This document shows positions 12,301-24,285 of a stretch of 64,000 nt of DNA, piece by piece. Under the pieces are notes generated by a model that saw nothing but the letters and a program-made list of their open reading frames with translations, had not been told where the DNA came from and ran no database searches. The DNA is from Branchiostoma floridae (taxonomy: Eukaryota; Chordata; Leptocardii; Amphioxiformes; Branchiostomatidae): NCBI RefSeq assembly GCF_000003815.2, contig NC_049985.1:17053643-17117642 (forward strand), in the 5' to 3' direction. A program made the translations under genes and the position numbers. The stretch's first letter is position 1. Each line of letters begins with the position of its first letter.

Positions 12301-12400
12301 CTGTGGGCATGACGCGTACACTGGCGAGCGACCCGACTCCTTTCAAAATATAATGACGTCGGTCTTCAATTCAATTCAAGTCAACGACGACACGAAATGA
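9323..12400 (+). CDS. Ankyrin-repeat/MYND zinc-finger protein, paralogue 2
   Basis: Four exons on the plus strand: 9323-9413, 10576-10752, 10997-11264 and 12202-12400. They total 735 nt, or 244 residues plus TGA. Donors are GTGAGC, GTAAGT and GTAAGA, and all acceptors are AG. Ankyrin repeats include [39 protein letters not shown] and NHVDTVRLLLELGANPDV. The MYND finger begins [12 protein letters not shown] at the end of exon 3 and continues [20 protein letters not shown] in exon 4, ending GHKKCC. All seven Cys and the His expected of a MYND finger are present, so this copy looks intact. Exon 3 is a fusion of the exons 3 and 4 seen in the three paralogues: the intron is absent and the product is ~12 residues shorter at the junction. 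The last intron hosts a terminal-inverted-repeat element (11393-12083). Confidence 0.92.
9586..9710. repeat. Short inverted repeat, MITE-like, in intron 1 of paralogue 2
   Basis: Imperfect arms: CCGCTGGCGGTTTACTAGTG at ~9588-9607 pairs with the complement of AACAATAACCGCCAGCG at ~9686-9702. The interior also pairs around GCGCTTATTCGCTGATAAGC. No target duplication was identified. The overlapping 110-residue open frame is treated as spurious. Confidence 0.5.
11393..12083. mobile_element. 691-bp non-autonomous TIR DNA transposon (MULE-like by duplication size)
   Basis: Direct repeats TTATGCTAT flank the element at 11384-11392 and 12084-12092, exactly 700 bp apart. The termini are inverted repeats: the left end includes CTCGGACCATTACCAACTCG, and the complement of the right end reads CTCGGGCCATTACTAACTCG, both followed by more copies of AACTCGGACCA. 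There is no transposase open frame, so it is non-autonomous. A 9-bp target duplication with long TIRs fits Mutator-like elements, but the family is not proven. It lies in the last intron of paralogue 2. Confidence 0.8.
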
Positions 12401-14329
12401 CTGAGCATTCCTTTCTGGGCGTTATTGATCACACGATGCCGCTATGTACCATATCAAATGCAGCACAAAGTAACAAGCTGCATGTTACCAAACCTTAAGC
12501 ATTCTCACTAAGGGCATGGTTCTGGTGTATTTGAAGAAAACATTAACAATGTTGTCCAAATGGCCATGCAGTTGTATACTAAATTGTTTGCTTTATTTTG
12601 TAAATAGAGTTAACACGGTGTCTACATACGGAGTAATATTTTAGAAAGCAAACTCAGTAGTGCACGTATATAACGTTAAACACGTGTATGTTTCTCTTGT
12701 TGTGTACTTTAAATATGAAGTAAGAACTCACTGCAATAACCTGGACTCCTATTTATTTTGCAAGTTGTTTTTTGACTCATTTTGGTCAGCGTAGTACTCC
12801 AACATTGTTTATGTTAGTGCTTATTGTACTTATGGTAATTATATGCATAAATGTGATCACTTTGGTCTCATAAATGCAATGGTTTTTGTCCATCTAACAT
12901 CGTTGTTTTCTTTCTTTGAAACTGTCCACAAGCAGTCAAATAAAGCCAATTCATGCAGTTACCGTTGGAATTTTGCATTAACAAAATGGATAACGACATA
13001 CGCTGTAACATTCTACTTTGACACGGGATCCAGTTGGCGAAGAACCATTTGTGTTAGAATGAACCAAGAAAAAAAGCCCCTGTCCATTACGACATGCGTG
13101 TTTTAGGCGGTTTTGTAATGTGAGGGTACACACATATAATTTCCAAGCAGAAGATATCATATACGGTAGCTTAAGTATGAAAGCTGGCAAAGGAGTGTAG
13201 CCAACCTAGGAGTGTGCAGCGACTTATGGTACCGTAGGATATGCGTAGGGAGTACAAATGAGACTTATATCAGCTGTAGACAGCAGGCCAGCGTCATATT
13301 ACTCTTCAAACATGAGTTGTATGTGCGGAGATCGTGACATCACCTTCTTCTCACTTGACCCGAAAGTGATTGTAATCAGAATGTTGGGCTGCTTATCTCC
13401 AAGCAGATGTATCGAGGGCAGCATCCAATGGTTAAAGTGCCCCTGGTGTTTAGCCCTTTGTATATATAAATATACTAGCATTGGTACATTATTGCTACAT
13501 TACTGGTAGGTCAAAGTGGCTTTTTAGTAATAATAAACAGTAGTTTAGACCATATTATTAGTAGCTAGACCATATTAAGGTAAACATTATGTATTTGCCT
13601 GCAATGATACCTTTCTGGGTATTGACTGTTACACTCTTCTTCAAGCAGTAAATATGATCGCTACTTTCTTTTAACCTACCAATAATGTAATAGGTGACTG
13701 AAAGCGTTGATATGGACTGTTCCAAAGGGTGCTCATAATGTTTTTTTTTACTATAATAATCATTAGTAACATTACTATTCTGAAGAAACTTTCTAACATA
13801 AACCATTCCTCGTCAAGAGAATCTCATAATGAATGCAAGATTTGCAAGCAATGTGCAGCTGCATAAAATGACTTTATTACGCCGTTTGTAAAACTGATTC
13901 CGATTCTTGACGATTTTTCTATTTCAAATTAGTGAGGAAATAGATGATGCCAATAATATCACCAGCGCCCGTTACATCTTTTTCTTTATAATACTTCATG
14001 TGATTCACACCTATAAATACAAAATGAATGGATGTTCAGCACTACAAAGTAAGTATTATCATGTGAATGTGAAGTTTAATTTGTAATAAGCCGTCACCCT
14101 ACATAGACAATTACAACCTGTTTGCTTCCTTTTTTCTTCCAAGATAACTCAAAAAAGGTCAATCAAACAGTATCTTAGCCTTAAAGTTTGACAACATGTC
14201 ATTTACTTTGTAGTACATTTGATATTTCTGTAATTTTCACTAATTCTTCGTACGGAATGACAAGTCAATTTCTGCCGTCGTTAACTTAAAAACATGTAAA
14301 AAAAGTAAAAATGAGTAGAGTCATGTTTG
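12401..14329. other. Intergenic between convergent paralogues 2 and 3, no supported gene
   Basis: AT-rich DNA downstream of the stops of gene 2 (plus) and gene 3 (minus), presumably holding both 3' untranslated regions. The open frames at 12843-13106 and 13258-13509 have no recognisable domain. No RNA gene was seen. Confidence 0.6.
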
Positions 14330-17300
14330 TTATTCCTCTTCAAGGGCGAGTTTTGTCAACGACATAACTATCCTTTCGTACGGGTCAGTTTGCTCATAAG
14401 AGTACACGTCATGCCCACAGCAATTCTTGTGTCCGACAGTCCAGTGTTGTTTCTGACAGTCACGGCTGCAGTAGCGGGTCAGCTTGCACCGGCCACACAG
14501 CTTTAGGGTTTTCCTGTACAAGATAAACAAGGTATTCAGGAATCTTTTTGATTTACGTTTTCAAGCTACAAAGAAGTGTAGAAATACAGAAATACACGGG
14601 ATTGTACAGTATGTTCTTGCCATCACATACCTAACGCACTTGTATTAGCACCTCACTTTTATATCCAAAAGCCGTTTGCACGTAGGACAAGAAAACAATG
14701 GTGAAAAATTACTGTGTAGCGGTCATCAGGAAAACCTACCTGTAGCCAGGTTTGCCACACTTCGGGTTGCAGCATCTCAACAGCTTGGTCTTCCTCGCCT
14801 CTTCTATCAGGTTATAACTCTCTTCCACAGAACAACGATTTTCGGCGACTTCTTCCCTTAAGCTAGTGGAAGACATGACACATTTAGGGAACAGCTAGGT
14901 CATCAGATACCAATACATACACTTCTCTTAGAACGCAAGGTGTAGGGGATTTCAAAACATGCACCATACGCATGTTATAACTTATTTTCAATATATTATA
15001 AGCACGCAAACACATATTACACATCAGACACACACACGCATACACACCTCACAATATCACACCAACCTTACACGCACGCACACACCTTAGACGCGCGCGC
15101 ACACACACACCTAACGCACACACAACACACACACACACACACACATACACACCTCACAATATCACACGCACCTTAAACGCGCGAGCACACACACACACCT
15201 CACGCACACACAACACACACACCTCACGCACCTCAATATCACACACACCTCACACGCATGCACGCACACACAGCACAGTGTGACACACACACACAAGCTC
15301 CACACACTAAAAGATACTCAAAAGTCTCCGTCCAGTTCGTCTACATAAGAAACCATCGTTCATATTTCTGATTTAAGAATGTGATACTTGCCTCTGTGCG
15401 ATATGGCCGTCGTCCAAATCAGGCCTTGCTCCAAGCTCAATCAGTCGCCGAACCGTGTTGACATGGTTGTTGACACAAGCGGTCATGAGTGGTGTGTTCT
15501 GGTACCAGTCCAGTACGTCTACTGTTGCACCATGCTGCACCAGTAAGTCCACTATTTCTGTCCTCCCTAGGTTGGATTTGCGACACAAGAACAAAATTCG
15601 TCTTTCGTAGAACTACGTACATTGCTATGGAATAAGCTCCCAAGGACTTGCTTCCCCATGGGGTACAATCTGAAACTGTTCAAGTCAAGGGTTAACAGAC
15701 ATCTTGCTTCACAATACAGTATTGTAACCCAAAACGCTTGAGTGGCTCCATTAACTTTGTTCTGCATGCGGTGAATCCTAAGTAAATAAAAAAATGTATA
15801 GTATCAAACAAACGTTGGTATTCCTTAGTGGTATTCCTTACAATACGTCGAAAATATCTAATAGGTTATTTCATTCACCGTATTGTTTTTTCAGCCTCTA
15901 CGACAATAAAAGTAGTATATCTTTCTAGTTTTTAGCTGCGAGCACCATATCTTTTTACAGGAATTTAATTCGATTTTATTTGATTTACCTTCGTACGCTG
16001 CTCCATGGAGAGGGGTGAATGCACTAAACGTTCTCTTCACCAAAGACGCCCCCTTGCGGAGCAGTAGCCTCACAATGTCCACATGCCCCAGGTCACAAGC
16101 TATGAACAGCGCTGTACCAATGAGTGTGGCATTGCTGGCCGGCTCTTCGTAGTCAATGTCTGCACCTGCGTTTCATGATCCGTGATTTAGTAAGGATTAG
16201 TTACAAATGTGAAATTTCAGGACGTTAATATGAATTTGCAAAAGGAGTTTAAAAAAAGAGTCAAAGCGGCGATCACATTACCGACCACCACTGATCACTA
16301 CTTGATGAGCACAATATAAACTCGGCACGTGAATATCAAATTTGGTAGACCATACTTACGTTGCCGTTTCTATATCAATTTCAACGTATACTGTAAATGC
16401 AGAAATGTTCGCGGTGGATTAATATTCTCGGTCTTCGCGGTGACCACTGTACCGCGAACATTTTTCTATTGTGGCATTAGACTGCAGTCTATGGTGTAAC
16501 CGCGAGAGAAGGGGCTGCACGAGCAACCTCCATGGAGGAGCTCCACAGAGCTCCTCCATGGAGGTTGCTCGTGCAGACCTCTAGCTCCACGGAGCGGGCT
16601 CTACGCACTCATGAATGCAAACACTTGGTTCTCGTCACCTTCATGAATTTTTTTTTAAAAACTCCATGGAGAAGCTTCTCTCGTAGAAGAAAAACAAACG
16701 GGGACGGGCTGAACTAGCACCTTAAACAAATTGTTGGCAAGGCTCTATGGAGATATCGTAAATGACAAAGATACACAGAACGGAGAGCAGAGCAAGCAAC
16801 CTCTACAAACTATGAATGTAAACATACTGTTAACAACAAACACACAGAGCCGATAGCTGATCAAGCAGCTCCACGGGCTATATGAATGTAAACACTTGGT
16901 TCACGTCACCATAAACAATTCGGTGTTAGGGCTCTATACAGGGATACTGTAAACAACAAACACACGGAGCCGATAGCTGATCAAGCAGCTCCACGGGCTA
17001 TATGAATGTAAACACTTGGTTCACGTCACCATCAACAAATCGGTGTTTAGGGCTCTATACAGGGATACTGTAAAACAAAACACACGGAGCCGATAGCTGA
17101 TCAAGCAGCTCTACGGGCTATATAAATGTAAACACTTGGTTCACGTCACCATCAACAAATCGGTGTTAGGGCTCTATACAGGGATACTGTAAACAAGAAA
17201 CACACGGAGCCGATAGCTGATCAAGCAGCTCCACGGGCTATATGAATGTAAACACTTGGTTCACGTCACCATCAACAAATCGGTGTTTAGGGCTCTATAC

Positions 17301-20300
17301 AGGGATACTGTAAAACAAAACAGACGGAGCCGATAGCTGATCAAGCAGCTCCACGGGCTATATGAATGTAAACACTTGGTTCACGTCACCATCAACAAAT
17401 CGGTGTTTAGGGCTCTATACAGGGATACTGTAAACAAGAAACACACGGAGCCGATAGCTGATCAAGCAGCTCCACGGGCTATATGAATGTAAACACTTGG
17501 TTCACGTCACCATCAACAAATCGGTGTTTAGGGCTCCATACAGAGATACTGTAAACAACAAACACACAGAGCCGATAGCTGACCGAGCACCTCTACGCAC
17601 TATGAATATAAACAAGGAGGTTACAAATCATGCGGACAAATCAATACTCATTACCTAACGTACCATTGAATTACCCAAGAAAGTGAATATTTTTTTCTTC
17701 AAGCGGATTTTTGGTCACAGAATGGTGAGTTGGGAAAAGTAGTCGGAATTTATCGGTTCGCTCCCTTCACGTGGGGACCCAACCTCTGCTAGGAGAATAG
17801 ATACTTGTTTGTTTCCCATTGTAAAGAATGAGGAAACTTTGCACCTTCATGCTAATAACTGTTATTGGTTTACTTCAGCCCTGTGACAAGTTTGTAGAGA
17901 TCTGTTGGTCCACTACGAAAAAAAAACACATATGGCTTCATAAAGATATAAATTTAACCTGTTATGAGGAGATCTCCAAAGCCAGGGGTGCCTGTTTTAA
18001 TAAGAAATTAAAGAATATAACGGCTTTCATAAGAGTTTAATGGAATATATACGAATTTATAGTTATTTTAAACGATTCATTACCAAACAACACACGGATT
18101 TGAATTCAAAAGAGGTTTGCGAAATGCACACGATATATTTACGATTAGTAGAGCTCGTTTGAATTCCGTAATCCTAATCTCAAAGAAAGTTCTTGGTGTC
18201 TGAGAAGAAATCAAAACAACCCATTCATTGAATGAAGAGGTTTGTTGGCTCTCGCCAGGAAAGCTAAAAGTTCGCACCTCCGTGCTAATCCGAAATCGCC
18301 CCAGAGCGCGACCTTACCACGCCAGGACACTGACGCCGGAAGCAGCTGACTGACTGGGCGTATAACTTTCCAAGCAGATGTTGGTGGAGTAAAGTGTGAC
18401 CAGCCCAAAGGTCACTTTTCCCCGCTGGTCCTACCGGCATATGAGAAGTTGACAATGTTGAAGACTCTAGCAACCTGTACATGCTTGCTTGGAGAGTGGG
18501 TCATGTAGTCTGGTAGAACAAAAATGATAAAAGCTCCGTGGGAAGAGTAATGTCAAAGTACAGTTTGCGCAAACTATCTTTGACTACTAGTATTGATTCA
18601 ATATTAATCTCAAAGGTTTTGATATTGAACACGAGTTTGTAAGCTCCTCACAATTCAGGCAAAAGACAACTTTTGTGCTCACTACACTCCGTCTGAGTTT
18701 GGTACTTATTAACCTTTAAATAATCGGCCATTGTAGGATCTCCTTGGAGATTAAAGAAACACACGAATCTGACTTAATTCATATGAGTTTTACGGAATCC
18801 ATACGATCCTTAGAGCTCGTATGAATCCCGCAAATATGTCCTGAATACACCCCTGTTAAGACAGACATGGTACATGTATTGCTTCACCTTCAAGAAATCA
18901 TATTCCACAAACCACCCCCTTCCCGCCACACTCACAGACACAAACACTACTGTAACAATGATTTTTTTTTCCTTTCATGGCAAATTAAAACAACCCGTTC
19001 ATTGAATGAAGCAATCGGTGAATTGTTTGTCGCTCTCGCAAAGAAAGCTGGAAGTTTACACCCTAGTCTCTACCAGACTCCGGATCGCTGGAAAAATCGT
19101 AGAAATGGAACAAATAGAGGAGTAAGCCGGCCAGAGGAATATAACCGGCCAGGGAACAGCACGCGATCCACGGATCGCGAGCTGTTCCCTGGCCNNNNNN
19201 NNNNNNNNNNNNNNNNNNNNNNNNNNNNNNNNNNNNNNNNNNNNNNNNNNNNNNNNNNNNNNNNNNNNNNNNNNNNNNNNNNNNNNNNNNNNNNGGGAGT
19301 CTGGTAGAGACTATTTACACACCCCGTGCTAATACGATATCGGCTTTACCACGTGCACGCCGAAAACAGCTGGCTGACTAGAGAGGTCTATAACTTTGCA
19401 AGCAGAGGTTGGTGGAGAAAGGTGTGACCCTTTACTTCAATGTCACTTTCTCCATTGGTCCTACCGGCACATGTGAAAGTCACGATGTTCTCTACGAACC
19501 TGTACATGCTGGCTTGGTCATAAAGTCCGTTAGAGTGATTAAGTCAAAGTACAAGGTTTTAATATCAAACACTTGGTTGAGGTTGGTGGGAAAATTGCGA
19601 CCTTTTTGTTTCATAATTTTCGACCTTCAAAAAAAATATGAATCAAAGGAAATGGTCAAGATTTTCCCCACGGACCTCTGCTTGGAGACTACGTCATAGG
19701 CCAGTCAGCCAGCCGCTTCTGGCGTCAGTGTTCTGGCGTGGTAAGGGCGCGCTTTGAGACGATTTTGGATCAGCACGGAGGTGCGAACTTTCGGCTTTCC
19801 TTGCGAGAGCCGACATATGAACAATGCACCGCTTGCTTCATTCAATAAACGGGTTGTATTACCATCTCGATTGTTCTTTTAACCTTTGTATCGAACCATA
19901 CAAAAATTAACAATTATTACTAGTGTTTGTGTGCATTGCGCTCGCGCGCGCGGGTCTGTTGCCCACTTTGCAAAAACAACAACTTTTGGTTGCATAAAAG
20001 AAATATTTAGACCTGTTGCAAACCTCGTACCTAGGAAGTTTTACCTCATTGCCCGTATCCGACAAGGATGGGTGGACCAACTACTCTCTCTTGGCAGTCA
20101 TTTAATTTCTTCTAAAAACAGGCACACCTGGTATTGGAGATCTCATAACAGGTCTAAATTAGTAAATATTTGTTTTATGAAACCATTTTTTTCATAGTAG
20201 GCCAACAGATTTCCCCAAAATTTGTCACAGGGGTGAATCAAACCCAAAATCAGCCATTCTTAACGATTAGCACTGAGATGCGAAGTTTTCGCATTCTTTA

Positions 20301-22720
20301 CAATGGCAAACCAAGGAGCTTGATAAAAGCAAACAAACAAGTACTCCTATCTATTCTCCTAGTAGAGGTTGGGTCCCCGTGAAGAGAGCGAGCCGGTAAA
20401 TTCCTACTACTTTTCCCAACTCACTGTTAATTCCGCGACCCAACATCCACCTGAAGAATGAAAATTCCCCACTTTCTTGGGTCATTCAATAGTACACGCG
20501 ATTTAAATTCTTACAAAATCGGCATTTTTGTTTAAAATGTTATCGTACAAAAAAGATATCCATTCGTTGTTCTGTGAATGCTTGTCGTTTGCGATTATCC
20601 GCAGAGTCTTAACACCGATTTGTTAAACCAAATGTTTACATTCATAGCCCGTAGAGCGCTGCTCGGTCAACTATCGGCTCTGTATGTTTGTTGTTTACAG
20701 TATCTCTGTATAGAGCCGTAAACACCGATTTGTTGATGGTGACGTGAACCAAGTGTTTACATACATATAGCCCGTGGAGCTGCTTGATCAGCTATCGGCT
20801 CCGTGTGTTTCTTGTTTACAGTATCCCTGTATAGAGCCCTAAACACCGATTTGTTGATGGTGACGTGAACCAAGTGTTTACATTCATATAGCCCGTGGAG
20901 CTGCTTGATCAGCTATCGGCTCCGTGTGTTTCTTGTTTACAGTATCCCTGTATAGAGCCCTAAACACCGATTTGTTGATGGTGACGTGAACCAAGTGTTT
21001 ACATTCATATAGCCCGTGGAGCTGCTTGATCAGCTATCGGCTCCGTGTGTTTTGTTTTACAGTATCCCTGTATAGAGCACTAAACACCGATTTGTTGATG
21101 GTGACGTGAACCAAGTGTTTACATTCATATAGCCCGTGGAGCTGCTTGATAAGCTATCGGCTCCGTGTGTTTGTTGTTTACAGTATCCCTGTATAGAGCC
21201 CTAAACACCGATCTGTTTATGGTGACGTGAACCAAGTGTTTACATTCATATAGCCCGTGGAGCTGCTCGATCAGCTATCGGCTCTGTGTGTTTGTTGTTT
21301 ACAGTATCTCTGTATGGAGCCCTAAACACAGATTTGTTGATGGTGACGTGAACCAAGTGTTTACATTTATAGTGCGCAGAGCGCTGCTTGTTCAGCTATC
21401 GGCTCTGTGCTTGTTGTTTACAATATCTCCGTATAGAGCCCCAATACAGATTTTGTTTTGGTTAACGTGAACCAAATATTTACATTCTTAGTTCGCATTT
21501 GTTGAAGGTGCTAGTTCAGCCCGTCCCCGTTTGTTTTTCTTCTACGAGAGAAGCTTCTCCATGGATAAAAACAAATCATGAAGGTGACGAGAACTAAGTG
21601 TTTGCATTCATGAGTGCGTAGAGCCCGTTTCGTGGAGCTGGGGGGCTGTACGAGCAACCTCCATGGAGGTTGCTCGTGCAGCTCCTATTGGACCGCGAAC
21701 TTAAGTCCACCGCGAAAAGTCCTTTTTCCCGCTACCGCGAAATTAAATCCCCGAGAACTTAAATGCATTTACAGTATTATATCGATAGAAAGCGTGTGTG
21801 ATTTTCTTCCCTTTTCCATGCAACTGCTAATGATTGTAAACTCATGGAACAAGCACACGGGACCCGCTTGCGAAAACAACCCTCTATCCTGCAAGGAGGT
21901 TATGATACTTATTCTAAATTCCTAGCCCTCTGTTTGGAGAATCAACAAAAGAAACTCCATCAAATATGCACGAATCACTAGAACATAAGTAGTGATCATA
22001 AGCTAAGTCACCCACAGCGTCATACTGGACTTTCCTTGTCAATTAGAGACCATATTTCTGCATAACACCTAAAAGATCAAAAGGTGTCACTCGTGTACTG
22101 CATGCAAATATCTATTTCTAATTTGCATTTCAATATTCCTCCTTGTCGAAAGCCCTGTTTTCAAACACAACTCCGATCAAAAACATTTAACGCATTCCTA
22201 CGGTAAATTGAAAATGTAAACAGTACTTCTGAAATAAAACAATACTGTTAGAATTTAGGTATTGGCAAATGCTTGTTGTCAAGAGAGAACCGCATACGCA
22301 TAGAGACGTATTGTGCACACATGTTAACAGCGGCGTGCGTTGGGGCACTCAGTTAGGGGGAGGGGATTTGAGGCAAGAAATAACAAAATAATTGAGTCCA
22401 GGTAAGGAAATACAGTAACATTTTTGGTCCATGTCTATAAAGTCGGTGCAGATGTTTCCCATAAACTAATGCCTTTCATTGGAGGTATGAAAATGGCCTC
22501 GGTGAAGACACTGACTACTGTAAAGTTGTGAAGGACATTGACGAGGTTTTATTTCTACCGTAGATCACAGATACACATGGATTGTCATCGGAAGCAAATT
22601 CCTACAATAGTACTTGTTGAATACTTGGTTCGACTTACCAGCTTCTAATGCCGCTTTAACGCCTTCAAGTGAGCCATTCTCTGTAGCATACAGCAGATCT
22701 TTATTCGCATGTTCTGCCAT
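14330..22720 (-). CDS. Ankyrin-repeat/MYND zinc-finger protein, paralogue 3
   Basis: Five exons on the minus strand: 22639-22720 (ATG at 22718-22720), 15989-16165, 15392-15566, 14740-14862 and 14330-14513 (TAA at 14330-14332). They total 741 nt, or 246 residues. The first intron is ~6.5 kb because a ~5.4-kb foldback element sits in it; exon 1 was recognised from its similarity to exon 1 of genes 1 and 4 ([20 protein letters not shown]). Ankyrin segments include CDLGHVDIVRLLLRKGASL and [16 protein letters not shown]. The MYND finger runs [12 protein letters not shown], then [25 protein letters not shown], so all metal ligands are kept. The donor after exon 3 is GC (AG|GCAAGT, 15386-15391), not GT. 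Intron 3 carries a long CA-rich tract and intron 2 a LINE relic. An intact product is expected, with an unknown binding partner. Confidence 0.87.
14997..15305. repeat. CA/CACG-rich microsatellite in intron 3 of paralogue 3
   Basis: About 300 bp of impure CA repeats with interspersed CACCTCACGCAC-type units. It occupies the same intron as the CA tracts of paralogues 1 and 4. Confidence 0.92.
15612..15780 (+). mobile_element. Non-LTR retrotransposon (LINE) C-terminal relic
   Basis: On the plus strand the frame starting at ~15625 reads LWNKLPRTCFPMGYNLKLFK followed by SRVNRHL. This matches the W-N-x-L-P ... FK-(x)n-L signature near the C-terminus of many LINE reverse transcriptases. It is short and truncated, and lies antisense within intron 2 of paralogue 3. 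Confidence 0.6.
16513..16577. repeat. Perfect hairpin at foldback outer end
   Basis: CTGCACGAGCAACCTCCATG and its complement flank a short AGCTC-CACA-GAGCT core. The mirror site at 21645-21685 has the same arms but lacks the inner core. Confidence 0.85.
16800..17610 (+). repeat. Seven tandem ~120-bp units, left arm
   Basis: GCCGATAGCTGA recurs near 16849, 16969, 17089, 17209, 17330, 17451 and 17571. Each unit contains AAACACTTGGTTCACGTCAC and a GGCTCTATACAGGGATACTG segment. The central units are more alike than the outer ones. Confidence 0.92.
19147..19294. other. Terminal palindrome abutting an assembly gap (19195-19294)
   Basis: GGCCAGGGAACAGC at 19148-19161 and its complement GCTGTTCCCTGGCC at 19181-19194 enclose CGCGATCCACGGATCGCG. 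The 100-N gap starts at the next base. The bases after the gap (GAGTCTGGTAGAGACT) invert AGTCTCTACCAGACTC before it (19067-19082), so the gap is at the dyad of the foldback element. Confidence 0.88.
20610..21430 (-). repeat. Seven tandem ~120-bp units, right arm (inverted)
   Basis: The complement of the left-arm unit: TCAGCTATCGGC or a close variant recurs near 20667, 20789, 20909, 21030, 21151, 21270 and 21397. The copy number equals that of the left arm. Confidence 0.92.
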
Positions 22721-22790
22721 TTTGTTAGAACCACATTTCACGCGTCACGGATCACGTGAGCTATTGTCACGTGGTTGAGATGAGAACGTA
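22721..22790 (-). promoter_or_regulatory. CACGTG boxes upstream of paralogue 3
   Basis: TCACGTGA at 22752-22759 and TCACGTGG at 22767-22774 lie 30-55 bp upstream of the start codon. The spacing is 15 bp here, not 20. The start codon again lies in a CAAAATGGC context. The role is inferred by analogy with the other three paralogues. Confidence 0.6.
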
Positions 22791-23903
22791 ACGATGTAGA
22801 AAATGGATATTCATAGGCTGTTTTCTCTTTGTACATATTTCCCAAGAATTTGATATATTTCTATATGCAAGTCATTCACTTTATAATCTGTGCACAAGTA
22901 TGCCAGGGTATTGCTAGCATTCACGCATGGTTCTGTATTTCTTGCGATAGGATGTGATCTAATTTCAAAACCACCGTCCGTTGACTTTGTATCACTAAAT
23001 AGATACCTTGTTTCAAAAGAAACAGATATAGATTACCCTGTGGATATCGGTAAACTAGCGATATATCACGGAACTGTACATGTGTTGTGCTAAAAGTATT
23101 GATTTTCAGTCTGGAAGCGAAATGGATTGGTGGCTAGCCTGACTAAAATCGTGCCCCTTGCGGCCGGTCCTTCAACTACCGCCGTCCTAGGATGGGGTCA
23201 TTAACTCCTCCCAGCGAGAGATTGTGTAAACACAGGCTAGATTGGTGGCTATTTTAGTAGTTTAATTTGTGTGTGTGTGTTCTGAAAAGGCCTATCTGGA
23301 TTGTGCACATTACCTTCGCCACGATGGTTATGTTTTCGACACCGTTTGTGTTTGCGTGTCCGTTTCTCGGATCGGACATCTGGTCATCCTAGCGGCTTTT
23401 TACTGTACTGTAGCGGAACTACTGGTTTTGATACCTCCTGTCATGCTATTCATTTACACTTACACACGAATCGACAGAAGCATCACAAGTCTTGTTCATG
23501 ATCACTTTTCTTCGTGTTGTGTTTATTCATCTGGAATAATAGCAGATAACTTAACACTTCCTTACCTTATAAAATTCTCATCACAACACTTAACACACTG
23601 ATCAGTAGAATGTTACTTTTATCAAACGAAACACGATTGATGAAGAATATGAAACGTATCCATGACAATTATATTGCAACAGTCTAATTATTATTGATCT
23701 AAAAGATACAAAAGAAAATGGGTGGCTGCTTTGTCACATTCCGAATCATGGTAACTTCTTTAAACTTTTCTTCTATATGACAAACCAATTTGAACCACAA
23801 GACCAGAATACGTGATTATACAGTTGTACAAGATTTTCGTGCAATACTTTGTAGTTACTTTTACTACACGATGATGGGAATGTGTAGTGCTGATTTTTTT
23901 TCG
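22791..23903. other. Spacer between paralogues 3 and 4, no supported gene
   Basis: No domain-bearing open frame. The frames at 22890-23093 and 23269-23601 are without recognisable features. Confidence 0.55.
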
Positions 23904-24258
23904 AAGAATTCGACTCAAGATGTTTGCTTCTTTCTATAAGATACATGAAACAACAGTATGACCTTTTGGACTACATCATTTCTACAAGACACCAGAATCA
24001 TATCCGTAGTGAGACATCGCTATTTTGGTAACTTGTTACTTTGTACAAGATTTGATATGACCGTAGCGGCATAGAATGCTAAGAATTCGACTCAAGATGT
24101 TTGCTGCTTTCTATAAGATACATGAAACAACAGTATGACCTTTTGGACTACATCATTTCTACAAGACACCAGAATCATATCCGTAGTGAGACATCGCTAT
24201 TTTGGTAACTTGTTACTTTGTACAAGTTTTGATATGACTGTAGCGGCATAGAGTGCTA
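23904..24258. repeat. 177-bp tandem duplication, two copies
   Basis: AAGAATTCGACTCAAGATGT starts copies at 23904 and 24081, and the copies are almost identical through ACATCGCTATTTTGGTAACT. It ends about 30 bp beyond the stop of paralogue 4 and so lies in its 3' untranslated region. A related single copy occurs near the 3' end of paralogue 1 (~5765-5810). Confidence 0.9.
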
Positions 24259-24285
24259 AAATGCTTCATGATTTGTCGTTTGTCG

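Larger units (their letters stand above)
16387..21775. mobile_element. Large foldback (long inverted repeat) element, ~5.4 kb
   Basis: The outer ends are inverted: ACTGTAAATGCAGAAATGTT at the left, and the complement of the right end reads ACTGTAAATGCATTTAAGTT. Inside them each arm carries a short perfect hairpin, then seven tandem ~120-bp units in opposite orientation, then a unique stretch (17640-18020 pairs with 20110-20480). The inner part also has shorter inverted and direct copies (18190-18440, 18990-19090, 19300-19510, 19700-19850). A gap lies at the centre. No transposase open frame is visible. It fills most of intron 1 of paralogue 3. Family not recognised; a clear target duplication was not found. 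Confidence 0.82.

Noticed and set aside
16800-17610. CRISPR-like array of ~120-bp units
   Set aside because: The units are adjacent with no unique spacers, and the context is a eukaryotic foldback element.
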